Assembly: GCF_030503595.1 (NCBI RefSeq) | Contig: NZ_CP129966.1 | Location: forward strand, 2,249,419-2,313,418 | Origin: Corynebacterium sp. P4-C1 | Lineage (GTDB): Bacteria; Actinomycetota; Actinomycetes; Mycobacteriales; Mycobacteriaceae | Direction: 5' to 3' | DNA: 64,000 nt | In this document: piece by piece, positions 19,780-28,558 of the stretch | Layout of the letters: every line of letters starts with the position of its first letter | How positions within the stretch are numbered: position 1 is the first letter of the stretch | The notes under the pieces: generated by a model | What the model saw: only the letters and a program-made list of their open reading frames with translations | The model's database searches: none | What the model was told of the DNA's origin: nothing | Translations under genes and position numbers: made by a program

Positions 19780-20213
19780 CGCTTCCTGCAGGTCCCGCAG
19801 ACACCGAAGATCTCGGCGTCGTGGCCGCTGAGCTCGAAGCCGTATTTCTCGGCGGTTTGCTTCGCCCATTCTTCGACTGGGCCGCCGTCGATCTCCTCGC
19901 TCCGTCCGCAGTTCGTGCACACCAGGTGGTGGTGGTGACGGTCAGTCAAGCAATGACGGTAGAGGGTCTCGCCGGTGTCGGAGTTGAGCGCGTCGACTGC
20001 GCCGACCTCGGTGAGTGTCTGCAACGTGCGGTAGACTGTGGTCAGGCCGACCTTCTGGCCGCGGTCGGTGAGTTCCCGGTGGATGGACTGGGCCGAAGCG
20101 AATCGGTCGATTTCCTGGAGCACGTCGACGACGGCGCTGCGCTGGCGCGTGTTGCGCGCTCCGATTTTCGGGGTCTCGTTCCTTGCCGGGCGGGTAGTCA
20201 TGCCCTCCACCAT
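19776..20213 (-). CDS. zur: Zinc uptake regulator (Fur family)
   Basis: A Fur-family metalloregulator that represses zinc uptake genes when zinc is bound. The helix VGLTTVYRTLQTLTE is the DNA-reading segment; the sensor site is RHHHHLVCTNCGRSEEI, and the structural zinc pair is CGTC at the C-terminus. Length 145 aa from ATG 20213, or 141 from ATG 20201; the second is preceded by GGAGGG, but only one base away. Five bases separate it from the ArsR-type gene upstream, so they form one operon. Confidence 0.9.
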   Translation of the reverse strand: MVEGMTTRPARNETPKIGARNTRQRSAVVDVLQEIDRFASAQSIHRELTDRGQKVGLTTVYRTLQTLTEVGAVDALNSDTGETLYRHCLTDRHHHHLVCTNCGRSEEIDGGPVEEWAKQTAEKYGFELSGHDAEIFGVCGTCRKR

Positions 20214-20218
20214 ATTGC

Positions 20219-20686
20219 TTATGAGTGTGGAGGTGCAGAGGTGTCCGGTGCAAGACCCGGATCGGTTTCTGGAGTGCAGTCCGGCAGGGGCCCGAATGCG
20301 GCGGCCGCGCCTGCGCTGTTCGAGGCGTCGATGAAGTCCGGGGAGGGTTTCCGGCGGGCAGCGAGCTCGTCCTCCGGTGCCTCATCAGCGCGTTCCGTGA
20401 GCAAGGAGATGGATTCGAGGGTGGGGATGATGCCGGGGACGGCGAGCCGGTACACCACCTCGCGGCCGGAGCGGGTGGCCTCCACGAGGCCCGCGTTCTT
20501 GAGCACCCGCAAATGCTGGCTCACGAGCGGCTGGGACTTGTCCAGGATGCGCACGAGTTCGTGCACGACGTGATCGCGGGTGTTCAGCAGAAGAAGAACA
20601 TGCAGGCGCAAGGGAGAGTCGAGTGCGCTGATGACCTCCGCGGTACGGCTCAATTTGTCCGCGGGCCACGTCGTGGGGTCGCTCAT
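20219..20686 (-). CDS. znr: ArsR/SmtB-family regulator (Znr-like)
   Basis: A 155-residue winged-helix repressor. The recognition region SQPLVSQHLRVLKNAGLVEATRSGREVVYRL is typical of ArsR/SmtB proteins. The C-terminal 45 residues are a low-complexity Ala/Pro/Ser-rich tail without a recognisable fold. It is first in a two-gene operon with zur and adjacent to glyS, the place where corynebacteria carry znr, so zinc sensing is likely. Metal ligands cannot be assigned with certainty. Confidence 0.85.
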   Translation of the reverse strand: MSDPTTWPADKLSRTAEVISALDSPLRLHVLLLLNTRDHVVHELVRILDKSQPLVSQHLRVLKNAGLVEATRSGREVVYRLAVPGIIPTLESISLLTERADEAPEDELAARRKPSPDFIDASNSAGAAAAFGPLPDCTPETDPGLAPDTSAPPHS

Positions 20687-20925
20687 CTTCCTCGTCGTCT
20701 CCAGGTGTGCAGAAAACTTAGATTGTCGCTTTAGTTTAATAAGAAGGTGTCCTAGTTTTCAGCTAGGCCCCAGAAAAAACGGGATGATCGCTTGTTTTTT
20801 GAGGAAAGAAAGACGCTTTGCTTTGCCGCTGGCCGCCACGCCTGTGTTTCCGGCGACCGGCTACACTTGTTCCCGTTGACGTAACGAACGAGTTACCCGA
20901 GTTATTCAGGAGAGTTGAACTACCC

Positions 20926-22308
20926 ATGGCTTCGACCGTGATCGATACCGTTGTGAACCTGTGTAAGCGCCGCGGCTTGGTGTACCCAGCCGGTGAGATT
21001 TACGGCGGCACCCGGTCCGCATGGGATTACGGTCCGCTGGGAGTGGAGCTGAAAGAGAACCTAAAGCGCCAGTGGTGGAAGCACATGGTCCAGTCGCGCA
21101 ACGATGTCGTCGGCGTGGACACCTCCATCATCCTCCCGCGCCAGGTGTGGGTCGCCTCCGGCCACGTCGATGTGTTCACCGACCCGCTGGTTGAGTCCCT
21201 GTACACCCACAAGCGCTACCGCGCCGACCACCTGCTCGAGGCGTACGAAGAGAAGCACGGCCACCCGCCGGCAAACGGCCTGGCCGACATCAACGACCCG
21301 GAGACCGGCCAGCCGGGCAACTGGACGGAGCCGCGCGAATTCTCCGGCCTGATGAAGACGTACCTGGGTCCAGTCGACGACAAGGAAGGCCTGCACTACA
21401 TGCGCCCGGAGACGGCGCAGGGCATCTTCGTGAACTTCAAGAACGTCATGACCTCGGCGCGTATGAAGCCGCCGTTCGGCATCGCGAACACCGGCAAGTC
21501 TTTCCGCAATGAGATCACGCCGGGCAACTTCATCTTCCGCACTCGTGAGTTCGAGCAGATGGAGATGGAATTCTTCGTCAAGCCGGGCGAGGACGAGAAG
21601 TGGCACCAGTACTGGATCGACGACCGCCACCAGTGGTACATTGACCTGGGCATCAACCCGGACAACCTGCGTCTCTACGAGCACCCGCAGGAGAAGCTGT
21701 CGCACTACTCCAAGCGCACCGTGGACATCGAGTACGCCTTCGGCTTCCAGGGCTCCAAGTGGGGCGAGCTGGAGGGCGTGGCTAACCGCACCGACTACGA
21801 CCTGAAAACCCACGCGGAGGGCTCCGGCGAGGACTTGAGCTTCTTCGACCAGGAGACCAACGAGCGCTGGATCCCGTACTGCATCGAGCCAGCTGCCGGT
21901 CTCGGCCGCGCGATGATGGCTTTTCTTATCGACGCCTACCACGAGGACGAGGCCCCGAACGCCAAGGGCGGCGTGGACAAGCGCGTCGTGCTCAAGCTCG
22001 ACCGACGTCTCGCACCGGTGAAGGTGGCTGTGCTCCCGCTGTCCAAGAAGCCGGAGCTGTCCGGCCCGGCGCAGGAGCTGGCGGACACGCTGCGCCAGCA
22101 CTGGAATGTCGACTACGACACTTCCGGCGCCATCGGTCGCCGCTACCGCCGCCAGGACGAGATTGGCACCCCGTTCTGCGTCACCTACGACTTCGACTCG
22201 CTGGAGGACGGCGCTGTGACCGTACGCGAGCGCGACACCATGGAGCAGGAGCGCGTCAAGATCGATGAGCTTGAGTCCTACCTGGCCGCACGCTTGATCG
22301 GCTGCTAG
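20926..22308 (+). CDS. glyS: Glycyl-tRNA synthetase
   Basis: A 460-residue class II aminoacyl-tRNA synthetase of the dimeric type. Motif 2 ([21 protein letters not shown], about residue 195) and motif 3 ([14 protein letters not shown]) are intact, with a C-terminal anticodon-binding domain. The start is ATG 20926 with CAGGAGA at 20907-20913 about 12 bases upstream. The 239-bp space from znr contains a possible -10 TACACT at 20862-20867 but no T-box-like fold that I can see. Confidence 0.95.
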   Translation: MASTVIDTVVNLCKRRGLVYPAGEIYGGTRSAWDYGPLGVELKENLKRQWWKHMVQSRNDVVGVDTSIILPRQVWVASGHVDVFTDPLVESLYTHKRYRADHLLEAYEEKHGHPPANGLADINDPETGQPGNWTEPREFSGLMKTYLGPVDDKEGLHYMRPETAQGIFVNFKNVMTSARMKPPFGIANTGKSFRNEITPGNFIFRTREFEQMEMEFFVKPGEDEKWHQYWIDDRHQWYIDLGINPDNLRLYEHPQEKLSHYSKRTVDIEYAFGFQGSKWGELEGVANRTDYDLKTHAEGSGEDLSFFDQETNERWIPYCIEPAAGLGRAMMAFLIDAYHEDEAPNAKGGVDKRVVLKLDRRLAPVKVAVLPLSKKPELSGPAQELADTLRQHWNVDYDTSGAIGRRYRRQDEIGTPFCVTYDFDSLEDGAVTVRERDTMEQERVKIDELESYLAARLIGC

Positions 22309-22320
22309 GGGCAAAAGACC

Positions 22321-22839
22321 ATGCACTACGTCAGCTGGGACCGCGCGGACCGCGAAGCCCCCGTCCTGCTCGTCGAGGAAGGGCCGGCCGCGTTGGCGAA
22401 GTTCACGCACGCGAACGCCGAGCTCACGTCGGGCGAGGTGTGGGAGCTGGTGACCACCCCGGAAGGTGGCGCCGTGGCTCAGCAGGACGGCCGCGAGGTC
22501 GTCCGCGCGGAGGGCTCCCTGCGCCGCGACAAGCAGATCCCGGTCACCGTTGAGGGCCGCCGCTACGTGCTCGTTGCGGAGACGTCCAAGAACTGGATCA
22601 TCGACGACGCGAACGGGGAGAAGATCGGCCAATTCACCTCCGATCACAACGGTGTGCGGCGTTCCATCCTCGAATTCGAGGGAGAAACGGCGCTGAACCC
22701 GGTCGACGTCATCGCCCTCGCCTGGGTCAGCCGCCTCGTGCTGGAGGCGCGGAAGATGATCAACTCGACCGCGTTGATCGGCTTCCTGGTCTTCCTCAGC
22801 GTGTTCATCGTTCTCGTCTGGCTCATCGGGCCGAGGTAG
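22321..22839 (+). CDS. Conserved hypothetical protein, C-terminal anchor
   Basis: A 172-residue protein starting 12 bp after glyS. Residues 1-140 look like a small beta-rich domain (repeated V-T-x-E-G/R patterns, as in LURP/scramblase-like folds, but I cannot prove this). Residues about 145-169 are a single transmembrane helix with the short C-terminus GPR. The neighbouring gene 22843-23283 has a similar beta-rich pattern, so the two may be related. No enzyme motif. Confidence 0.75.
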   Translation: MHYVSWDRADREAPVLLVEEGPAALAKFTHANAELTSGEVWELVTTPEGGAVAQQDGREVVRAEGSLRRDKQIPVTVEGRRYVLVAETSKNWIIDDANGEKIGQFTSDHNGVRRSILEFEGETALNPVDVIALAWVSRLVLEARKMINSTALIGFLVFLSVFIVLVWLIGPR

Positions 22840-22842
22840 AAC

Positions 22843-23283
22843 ATGGCGGGTGCGGTGAAAGCAGTGTGGGAAAAAGCGGCTCTCGTCGCTGAGAGCGGCA
22901 CAGTCATCGCCGCAGTCACCGCCGGGAACGAACTGGTGGCAGACGGAACAAAGATTTCCGTCTCCCACACAGCCGGCGCGCTGCGCTGGGAAGTCTCCGG
23001 CGCAGCGGCGGAGGAAGACTTCCAGATCCGCATGCGCGGGCTGGGCACAGGCACGCTGACCGCGCAATGCGGCCCGCGCCGCTACACCGCGCAGCGTGAC
23101 GGCACCTTCAGCACGAAACGGTCCATCGTCAACGAAGAGGGGGAGCTCGTCGCACGCACCGCGCCCCGCAACGGGACAGAACTGCACGTCGAGCTTTACG
23201 ACGCAGCCCCCGTCGCCGACCTCGCCTTCATCACCTGGGCGCTGACCCTCATGGACACACCAGGGCGCAGGACGAAGATCTAG
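22843..23283 (+). CDS. Conserved hypothetical beta-rich protein
   Basis: A 146-residue cytoplasmic protein, three bases after the previous gene and probably in the same operon. The patterns RYTAQRDGTFSTKRSIVNEEGE and the end PVADLAFITWALTLMD resemble the corresponding parts of the upstream gene (RYVLVAETSKNWIIDDANGEKI, and PVDVIALAWVSRLVLE), which suggests divergent tandem paralogues; only the upstream copy has a membrane anchor. Function unknown. Confidence 0.7.
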   Translation: MAGAVKAVWEKAALVAESGTVIAAVTAGNELVADGTKISVSHTAGALRWEVSGAAAEEDFQIRMRGLGTGTLTAQCGPRRYTAQRDGTFSTKRSIVNEEGELVARTAPRNGTELHVELYDAAPVADLAFITWALTLMDTPGRRTKI

Positions 23284-23289
23284 CCGGGG

Positions 23290-25281
23290 CTAGAAGCTGC
23301 CGCCGCGGCCGTCCATGCCGCCGGCGAACCCGCCTCCGCCACCGCCACCACCGCTGAAGCCGCCGCCTCCGCCGCCAAAGCCGCCGCCGAAACCACCCCC
23401 GCCGGAGAGCAGTGAGCCCCAGATGATGGCGTTGGCCATACTGTTCATCGACTGGTTGGTCTGCTGGCGGCGGTAGTGGTTGATATCGCCCTCCGCGCTG
23501 CTCACCGCTTGGCGGGCGGTGTTGGTGGCGCTGCGCGCGGAATCAATCGCGCCGCGGGTGTCCTTGACACGGTTGTTCTGGGCTTCCGCGTACTGGCGGC
23601 CGGCCTCCGCCAACAGCGCGCGTGCCTGGGAGCCGATGATCCGGCCGTGGGACTGGATGAGGTCCTGGGCGCCCTGAATCTGCGCCGCCGCGACCTGGAG
23701 CTGCTGGTCGAGGATCTGGAGCTGGCGCTGCTGATCGCTGGCGGCGCCGCGGGCGGTGTCAATCTCGGCGTCGATATCCGCGTCCAGCTCCGTCAACTCC
23801 GTGTACAGGGCGAGGGGATCGGTCTGCTCGCGGTTGCCCATGGCGCCGAGCTCCCTGCGAGCACGGTCGGCGACGGCATCGAGGGCGGTGACGTCGATAC
23901 GCGCGCCCGTGCTGCGCTCGGCCTTGAGCCGCTCAATATCGTCGAGCTCGTCCTTGATCTCCTGGACTAGGGCGGGCAGGTTGGTGCGCGCCGTCTGGAT
24001 ATTTGTGTCCGCGTGCTCGATCGACGCGAGATTCGTGTCCGCGACATCGACGGCGTGCTTCGCGGCGCGCAACACATCCACGAGAGCGCCCTGCTTGCCC
24101 GCCGGCTGGCCGGCGAGACTGCGCGCCTCCTCGATCTGCCGCTCGGCCTCGTCGATGGATTCGGAAGCGATGTCCGTGTTGTGGCTGATGGACTCCAGAA
24201 GCTGCTCTGAATAGCGGGACCGCAAATCCTCGAGCGTGCTGCGCGCGGGCTCAATGCGGGCGCGCAGGTCGACCGTGCGCTGGAAAATTCCGTCGATCTC
24301 GCTGTCGGCGCGCATGAGCACATTGCGCATGTCCTGAAACTCCTGGCTCTTGTCCCGCAGAGCCTGCTCCGCCTTGCCACAGGAGGAAATGATGTCGATG
24401 AGCATGGCACGCTTATCGGGCTCGGTCTCCGGGATCGAGTCGTAGAGCCGGTGGTGGGTCGTGAACGCGCGCTGAAGCGCGGACGTCGCCTCGTTCATCG
24501 CGGCCGTGAACGGGCGGACGCGCTCAGCACCGAACTCGGCGTTGGCGACCTGGAGCTCCTCCTTGCCCACGCGGATCGACTCGTCGGTGTCCACCAGAGC
24601 ATCCTGGGCGAGCTGTTCCAGGGTGTGCGTGGGCAGACGGCCCAGGGACTCGGTGTCGCCTGGGGCCAGCTCGCGTGCCGACGACAGCTGCTCCTCATCC
24701 CGCTTCCTGTTCCGGTTCCGGCCGTAGAGCCAGAAGCCGCCGCCGGCGAGCGCCGCCGCGCCCACACCGCCGGCGACGAATGCCGCACCCTCACCGTCGG
24801 AGGAGCCGTTGACAGCGTTGATGGCGTCCAGGCCCGCCGCCCCGTAGTTCTTGTTCGTCAACTGGCTGTACGCCGCGTCGGACATCTTGTCTACGTCGCC
24901 AGCCGCCCACTGGGAACCGGCGTTGACGTTGTACTTGCCCTCCTCAGGCGAAATCGCGATCACCGCGGTATTAGGGCCTTTGTCCGTGACAGCCTCGCGC
25001 ACCCACGTCGCCGGGTCCTCGCCGCCGAAGGATGACAGGTACACCACATACGCGTTGAGCTTCTTCGACTCCTTCAGCTTCGCGATGGCGTCCTCGATCT
25101 CCGCCTTCTCCCCGCCAGAGAGCACGCCAGCCTCGTCGACGACGTTGTCCTTCAGCTCAGTCGGAGCCATCTGCGTCAGCACAGAATCTGTCACAGCCAA
25201 CGCCTGGGGAGCGGCGGACAAAGCGACGCCGCCGGCGAGCAGCGGGGCGGCCAGGGCAATACGGAGATAGCGCGGAGTCAT
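23290..25281 (-). CDS. TPM-domain secreted/membrane protein, Gly-rich tail
   Basis: A 663-residue protein. A signal peptide (residues about 1-28, ending in AQALA-like sequence) precedes a TPM (YgcG/Psb32-type) domain at about 35-150, a Gly-rich stretch and a single transmembrane helix at about 168-190, a basic RNRNRKRDEEQ stop-transfer, a long coiled-coil region (about 200-600) and a terminal tract of about 35 residues that is nearly all Gly and Phe. The TPM domain would face outside. ATG 25281 is chosen over GTG 25287. It converges on the glyS-linked genes. A role in envelope assembly is a guess. Confidence 0.88.
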   Translation of the reverse strand: MTPRYLRIALAAPLLAGGVALSAAPQALAVTDSVLTQMAPTELKDNVVDEAGVLSGGEKAEIEDAIAKLKESKKLNAYVVYLSSFGGEDPATWVREAVTDKGPNTAVIAISPEEGKYNVNAGSQWAAGDVDKMSDAAYSQLTNKNYGAAGLDAINAVNGSSDGEGAAFVAGGVGAAALAGGGFWLYGRNRNRKRDEEQLSSARELAPGDTESLGRLPTHTLEQLAQDALVDTDESIRVGKEELQVANAEFGAERVRPFTAAMNEATSALQRAFTTHHRLYDSIPETEPDKRAMLIDIISSCGKAEQALRDKSQEFQDMRNVLMRADSEIDGIFQRTVDLRARIEPARSTLEDLRSRYSEQLLESISHNTDIASESIDEAERQIEEARSLAGQPAGKQGALVDVLRAAKHAVDVADTNLASIEHADTNIQTARTNLPALVQEIKDELDDIERLKAERSTGARIDVTALDAVADRARRELGAMGNREQTDPLALYTELTELDADIDAEIDTARGAASDQQRQLQILDQQLQVAAAQIQGAQDLIQSHGRIIGSQARALLAEAGRQYAEAQNNRVKDTRGAIDSARSATNTARQAVSSAEGDINHYRRQQTNQSMNSMANAIIWGSLLSGGGGFGGGFGGGGGGFSGGGGGGGGFAGGMDGRGGSF

Positions 25282-25352
25282 GGGCACAAGAGTACCCGTG
25301 GGCGCGTGGTAGCCGTGGGTTTACGCGATTCCCGTCTAGGCTCGATGGCGCT

Positions 25353-26618
25353 ATGACGTACCAGTATGATTCGGCGGATCTCGCCCGCCGCGTGGTGGAG
25401 GGGGAGAAGGGCTCCCAACTCACCCGCATGCAGGAGCACCGCGATGCTTTCGCCCGCGACCGCGCCCGCGTGCTGCACTCGGCGGCGCTGCGTCGCCTAG
25501 CGGACAAAACCCAGGTTGTCGGGCCGCGCGACGGAGACACCCCGCGCACCCGCCTGACGCACTCGCTGGAAGTCGCCCAAATTTCCCGCAGTATCGGCAT
25601 GGGACTGGGACTCAATCCCGACCTATGCGAAATGGCCGGCCTCACCCACGACATCGGGCACCCGCCGTACGGGCACAACGGGGAGGTGGCGCTCGACGAG
25701 CTCGCCGCCGGCTGCGGCGGCTTCGAAGGCAACGCCCAGACCCTGCGCATTCTGTCCCGCCTCGAGCCGAAAGTCCTGGACGGCGGGCAGTCCTTCGGCC
25801 TCAACCTCACCCGGGCGGCACTCGACGCCGCGTGCAAATACCCGCGCACACGCACCAACCCGGACGGGACGATCAGCCGGAAATACGGGGCCTACGACGA
25901 AGACGCCGAGGTTCTGGCGTGGCTCCGTGAGGGGCACACGGACGATCTGCCGCCGATGGAAGCGCAGGTGATGGACTGCTCCGACGACATCGCCTACAGC
26001 GTCCATGACGTGGAGGACGGAATCGTCTCCGGCCGCGTCGACCTCAAGGTGCTGTGGGACCTCGTCGAGCTGGCCGCGCTCGCAGCTAAAGGGGCGGCGG
26101 CGTTCGGGGGAACGGCAGACGAGCTTATCGACGCCGCCGCCCGCCTCCGCTCCCTCCCCATCGTCTGCGCCGCCGCGGATTTCGACTTCTCGCTCACCGG
26201 CTACGTCACCTTGAAGAAGATGACCTCCGAGCTGGTCGGACGCTACGTTGCCGCCGTTATCACCGCGACGAAGGAGGCCAATCCGTTCCCCGTCGGACGC
26301 ATGCACGGCGAACTGGTCGTCCCGCCGGAGGCGGAGGCAGAAGTACGGCTACTCAAGACTGTGGCTGTGCTCTACGTCATGGACATGCCATCCCATATCG
26401 CGCGGCAGGACCGGCAGCGCAGCCGCATCGTGCGCGTCTACGACTACCTGAATGCCGGCGCTCCCGGAGCTTTGGACACCATGTTCGCCGCCTGGTGGCA
26501 CGAAGCCGACTCGGAAGCAGCCCGCCAGCGCGTGATCATCGATCAGATTGCCTCCATGACCGAGTCCCGCCTCGAGCGCACGGCGAAAAAGACCGCTTCC
26601 TTGGACGGGTACCTCTAG
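25353..26618 (+). CDS. dgt: Deoxyguanosinetriphosphate triphosphohydrolase-like
   Basis: A 421-residue HD-domain dNTP triphosphohydrolase which cleaves dNTPs to deoxynucleoside plus tripolyphosphate. The metal-binding residues are visible as HSLEVAQISR, HDIGHPPYGHNGE and DDIAYSVHD. ATG 25353 is only 72 bp from the divergent TPM gene. Position upstream of dnaG is usual for corynebacteria. Confidence 0.92.
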   Translation: MTYQYDSADLARRVVEGEKGSQLTRMQEHRDAFARDRARVLHSAALRRLADKTQVVGPRDGDTPRTRLTHSLEVAQISRSIGMGLGLNPDLCEMAGLTHDIGHPPYGHNGEVALDELAAGCGGFEGNAQTLRILSRLEPKVLDGGQSFGLNLTRAALDAACKYPRTRTNPDGTISRKYGAYDEDAEVLAWLREGHTDDLPPMEAQVMDCSDDIAYSVHDVEDGIVSGRVDLKVLWDLVELAALAAKGAAAFGGTADELIDAAARLRSLPIVCAAADFDFSLTGYVTLKKMTSELVGRYVAAVITATKEANPFPVGRMHGELVVPPEAEAEVRLLKTVAVLYVMDMPSHIARQDRQRSRIVRVYDYLNAGAPGALDTMFAAWWHEADSEAARQRVIIDQIASMTESRLERTAKKTASLDGYL

Positions 26619-26619
26619 G

Positions 26620-27570
26620 TCAGAATGAAAGGTCCCGGCGACGTAGCCGCCGTGCCCCGAGCACCTCACCTACGAACCCCTCCGGGTCGGCCTCGATTTC
26701 CCGGGTAGTGAAGTGGAGCTTGCGGTATCCGCGCGCCGCAGCCCACCGGTCGCGCTTCCGCAGGTTCCGGGCAAGCATCCGCCCGTGCGGTTCTTCTTCG
26801 AGCTCACGGAACAGTGGGTCCTCGTCGACCGCGATGACTAAGTCATTGCCGGCTAGGAGAACGGCGTGCCCCATTTCATCGAGTTCGCAGTTGATGCGGA
26901 CCCGGACAGGGGAGTCGAGAAGAAGCGAATACGCGAGCAGGTACCGGTAGGACTTCAGCTCCTTGGCGGTGTGCGGAAGCGACGCGGCCATCCGCTTCCG
27001 GTTCGGGTGAAGCGGCCCTTCGAAATCCCGTGCATAAGCAGAAATCCCCTCCGCCGTCAGTCCGCGCTCGAGCAACCAGCCCGCCGCGAGCCACGCATTC
27101 GAATTCTGCCGCAGCCGGCACATATCCAGGTACGTCCGCAGCGGATCCGTCACGCGCACGCCGTCGAGCTCCTCGATTTCCTCCTCCCGGAGCTTCATGG
27201 ACTTGAACCGCACACCATGGGGCAGCATGCTTTTCGACGGCTGGTACCCCGACGGCAGTGCAAACAACACCGAGTGGTCCTTCGGCGGGATGAACCACAT
27301 GCCCCATTGCGCGGCCGCCCAGGGGCCGACTAACACCGCCTTCCGCGATTCCTGCGAGGCTGCGGCTCCCCGCACCACCAACTGGCGTCTCAGGCCGAGG
27401 CTGCGGAACCACTCGGCCGCGACTGCGCTGGTCGGCGAGATCTGGCGGAGATTAGGGGGAAGGTTCCCTGTACCCTTTCGTGAAACCTGAATCCGTTCGC
27501 GGATAAACCTCTGGCGAATCTCCCGAACGTCCTGTTTAGCAAAGCTTTCCCAATCCCGACCCCCAGCCAT
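26620..27570 (-). CDS. Hypothetical protein with nuclease-like C-terminus
   Basis: A 316-residue minus-strand protein that starts ATG 27570 (AGGAG two bases upstream) and ends one base beyond the dgt stop. The N-terminal half resembles the AbiEi-like/winged-helix proteins common in actinobacteria (TDPLRTYLDMCR). The C-terminal segment has the spacing of the DUF559/Vsr-like endonuclease fold: E-x-D in NCELDEMGHAV, then DED, R-rich helix LRKRDRWAAARGYRK, and F-x-T-x-E. I see no partner toxin gene beside it. Family assignment is from pattern only. Confidence 0.7.
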   Translation of the reverse strand: MAGGRDWESFAKQDVREIRQRFIRERIQVSRKGTGNLPPNLRQISPTSAVAAEWFRSLGLRRQLVVRGAAASQESRKAVLVGPWAAAQWGMWFIPPKDHSVLFALPSGYQPSKSMLPHGVRFKSMKLREEEIEELDGVRVTDPLRTYLDMCRLRQNSNAWLAAGWLLERGLTAEGISAYARDFEGPLHPNRKRMAASLPHTAKELKSYRYLLAYSLLLDSPVRVRINCELDEMGHAVLLAGNDLVIAVDEDPLFRELEEEPHGRMLARNLRKRDRWAAARGYRKLHFTTREIEADPEGFVGEVLGARRLRRRDLSF

Positions 27571-27625
27571 GTCTCCTGTTTACCCCGGATGAATTCAGGA
27601 TTCTCTCCAAAACCCGATAAAAGGA

Positions 27626-27657
27626 CCGATATTGCGCACTGAAATGCGCAATATCGG
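27626..27657 (-). terminator. Strong intrinsic terminator, possibly bidirectional
   Basis: A perfect 13-bp stem (27626-27638 with 27645-27657, core CCGATATTGCGCA) around the six-base loop CTGAAA. T-rich sequence follows on both strands (CGTTTT on plus; TTTTAT on minus). It lies downstream of the ribonuclease-barstar operon, whose transcripts it should end. Confidence 0.85.
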
Positions 27658-27766
27658 CCCGTTTTCACCTTCTGGAATCAGGTTTTAGGCAACGGTGCTG
27701 ATGCACTACCCAGGGTGCTCTGTTTCTCAGAGAGCGGAAAGGGGAAGGACAGCGGGCAGGTGCGCT

Positions 27767-28087
27767 CTACATGTGTGTCAGTGCCACGCCTTCGCAGGTG
27801 AACACGTGTAGAAGTTGGTCGCCGAGATCCCTGGGTACGCGCCAATCCGTGACGATGACTCGATCCACCCGCGTTTCGCGCAGAAGGTCGGCGAGGGCAT
27901 CGAGGTTACGCGGCACCGGACGGGTCGGGGTGTTCTCCTCCACTTCTCGGGAGTCGTAGACGGCGTCGATGATCGCGGTTCCGAGGTCCTCGACTGAGTG
28001 GATGGGCCGAGTGACGCACACAGTGTTCGCAGTGTTCGCAGAGGTCGCGGTGTTCTCGGTGTTCTCGGTGTTCGCGGGAGTGCTCAT
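27767..28087 (-). CDS. Barstar-family ribonuclease inhibitor
   Basis: A 106-residue protein with the barstar core: the RNLDALADLLRE helix corresponds to the YGENLDALWDCL segment whose Asp plugs the active site of the ribonuclease, followed by the DRVIVTDWR and LLHVF strands. The first 25 residues are an Asn-Thr-Glu-rich repeat (NTENTENTATSANTANT) not found in barstar. The start ATG 28087 overlaps the stop of the ribonuclease gene by one base (TAATG), so the inhibitor is translationally coupled to its enzyme. It should protect the cytoplasm. Confidence 0.85.
   Translation of the reverse strand: MSTPANTENTENTATSANTANTVCVTRPIHSVEDLGTAIIDAVYDSREVEENTPTRPVPRNLDALADLLRETRVDRVIVTDWRVPRDLGDQLLHVFTCEGVALTHM
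28023..28076 (-). repeat. Six 9-bp tandem repeats in barstar N-terminus
   Basis: Six consecutive nine-base units read on plus as GTGTTCGCA twice, GAGGTCGCG, GTGTTCTCG twice and GTGTTCGCG. On the minus strand they encode the Asn-Thr-x repeat of the barstar-like protein. Unit number could vary by slippage without changing frame. Confidence 0.85.
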
Positions 28088-28518
28088 TACTTGACATCCA
28101 TTTCGCAGAACGACTCGTAGTGGTCGTCTGTGTAGTAGTACACGTCCGGGTCGGTCTCGGTGCCTCCGCCGGTGACGATGCGGCGTTCCCCGCGGTGCTT
28201 CAGGCCCGGGGTGGGAACGGTGTACTCCCGGTAGTAGTCGGAGTCCTCCTCCGGGAGAACGCGCTCGTAATTGCCGAAGTGGGCACCATCGTTCTGGGGG
28301 TAGGTGAAGGGGCCGTTGGAGTGGATGTCGTCGATAAGCTCTGTTGCTTCTTGCGGAACCGACGTGCACGCGCTGATGCCGTCCGTTGCTTGCGGGGCGC
28401 TGGCGGTCTCCGGATCGTGCAGGATGGTGTAGACGATTGACACCAAAGTGATGAGCCCGACGATGAGAATCAAAGGCAGAGCCACCGAATGGCTCGAACT
28501 GTCTCCTTCAGTAGACAT
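28087..28518 (-). CDS. Guanyl-specific ribonuclease Sa-like, membrane-anchored
   Basis: A 143-residue protein. After 12 polar residues comes one hydrophobic helix (about 13-32), then a complete N1/T1 (RNase Sa/barnase) domain. Residues matching the RNase Sa catalytic set are visible: Glu in YREYTVPTPG, Arg in RGERRIVTG, His in DDHYESF, plus two cysteines that would form the usual disulphide (CTSVP and ESFCE). The helix could be an uncleaved signal anchor or a signal peptide. It lies first in an operon with barstar and upstream of dnaG on the other strand. A secreted RNase with private inhibitor is the simplest reading. Confidence 0.9.
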   Translation of the reverse strand: MSTEGDSSSHSVALPLILIVGLITLVSIVYTILHDPETASAPQATDGISACTSVPQEATELIDDIHSNGPFTYPQNDGAHFGNYERVLPEEDSDYYREYTVPTPGLKHRGERRIVTGGGTETDPDVYYYTDDHYESFCEMDVK

Positions 28519-28558
28519 GCGTTCATTTTAAACACACGCGCGCGGTAGGATGTGCGCC

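Noticed and set aside
20690..20925. T-box riboswitch upstream of glyS
   Set aside because: I could not find the conserved T-box sequence (AGGGTGGNACCGCG type) or a plausible specifier hairpin; actinobacterial glyS usually lacks one.
21061..23187. 708-codon minus-strand ORF opposite glyS and the next two genes
   Set aside because: Spans three well-supported plus-strand genes and has the biased composition of antisense frames.
27594..27668. Possible CRISPR or repeat array near the palindrome at 27626
   Set aside because: Only one dyad, with terminator features; no repeated spacer-like units here or anywhere in the window.
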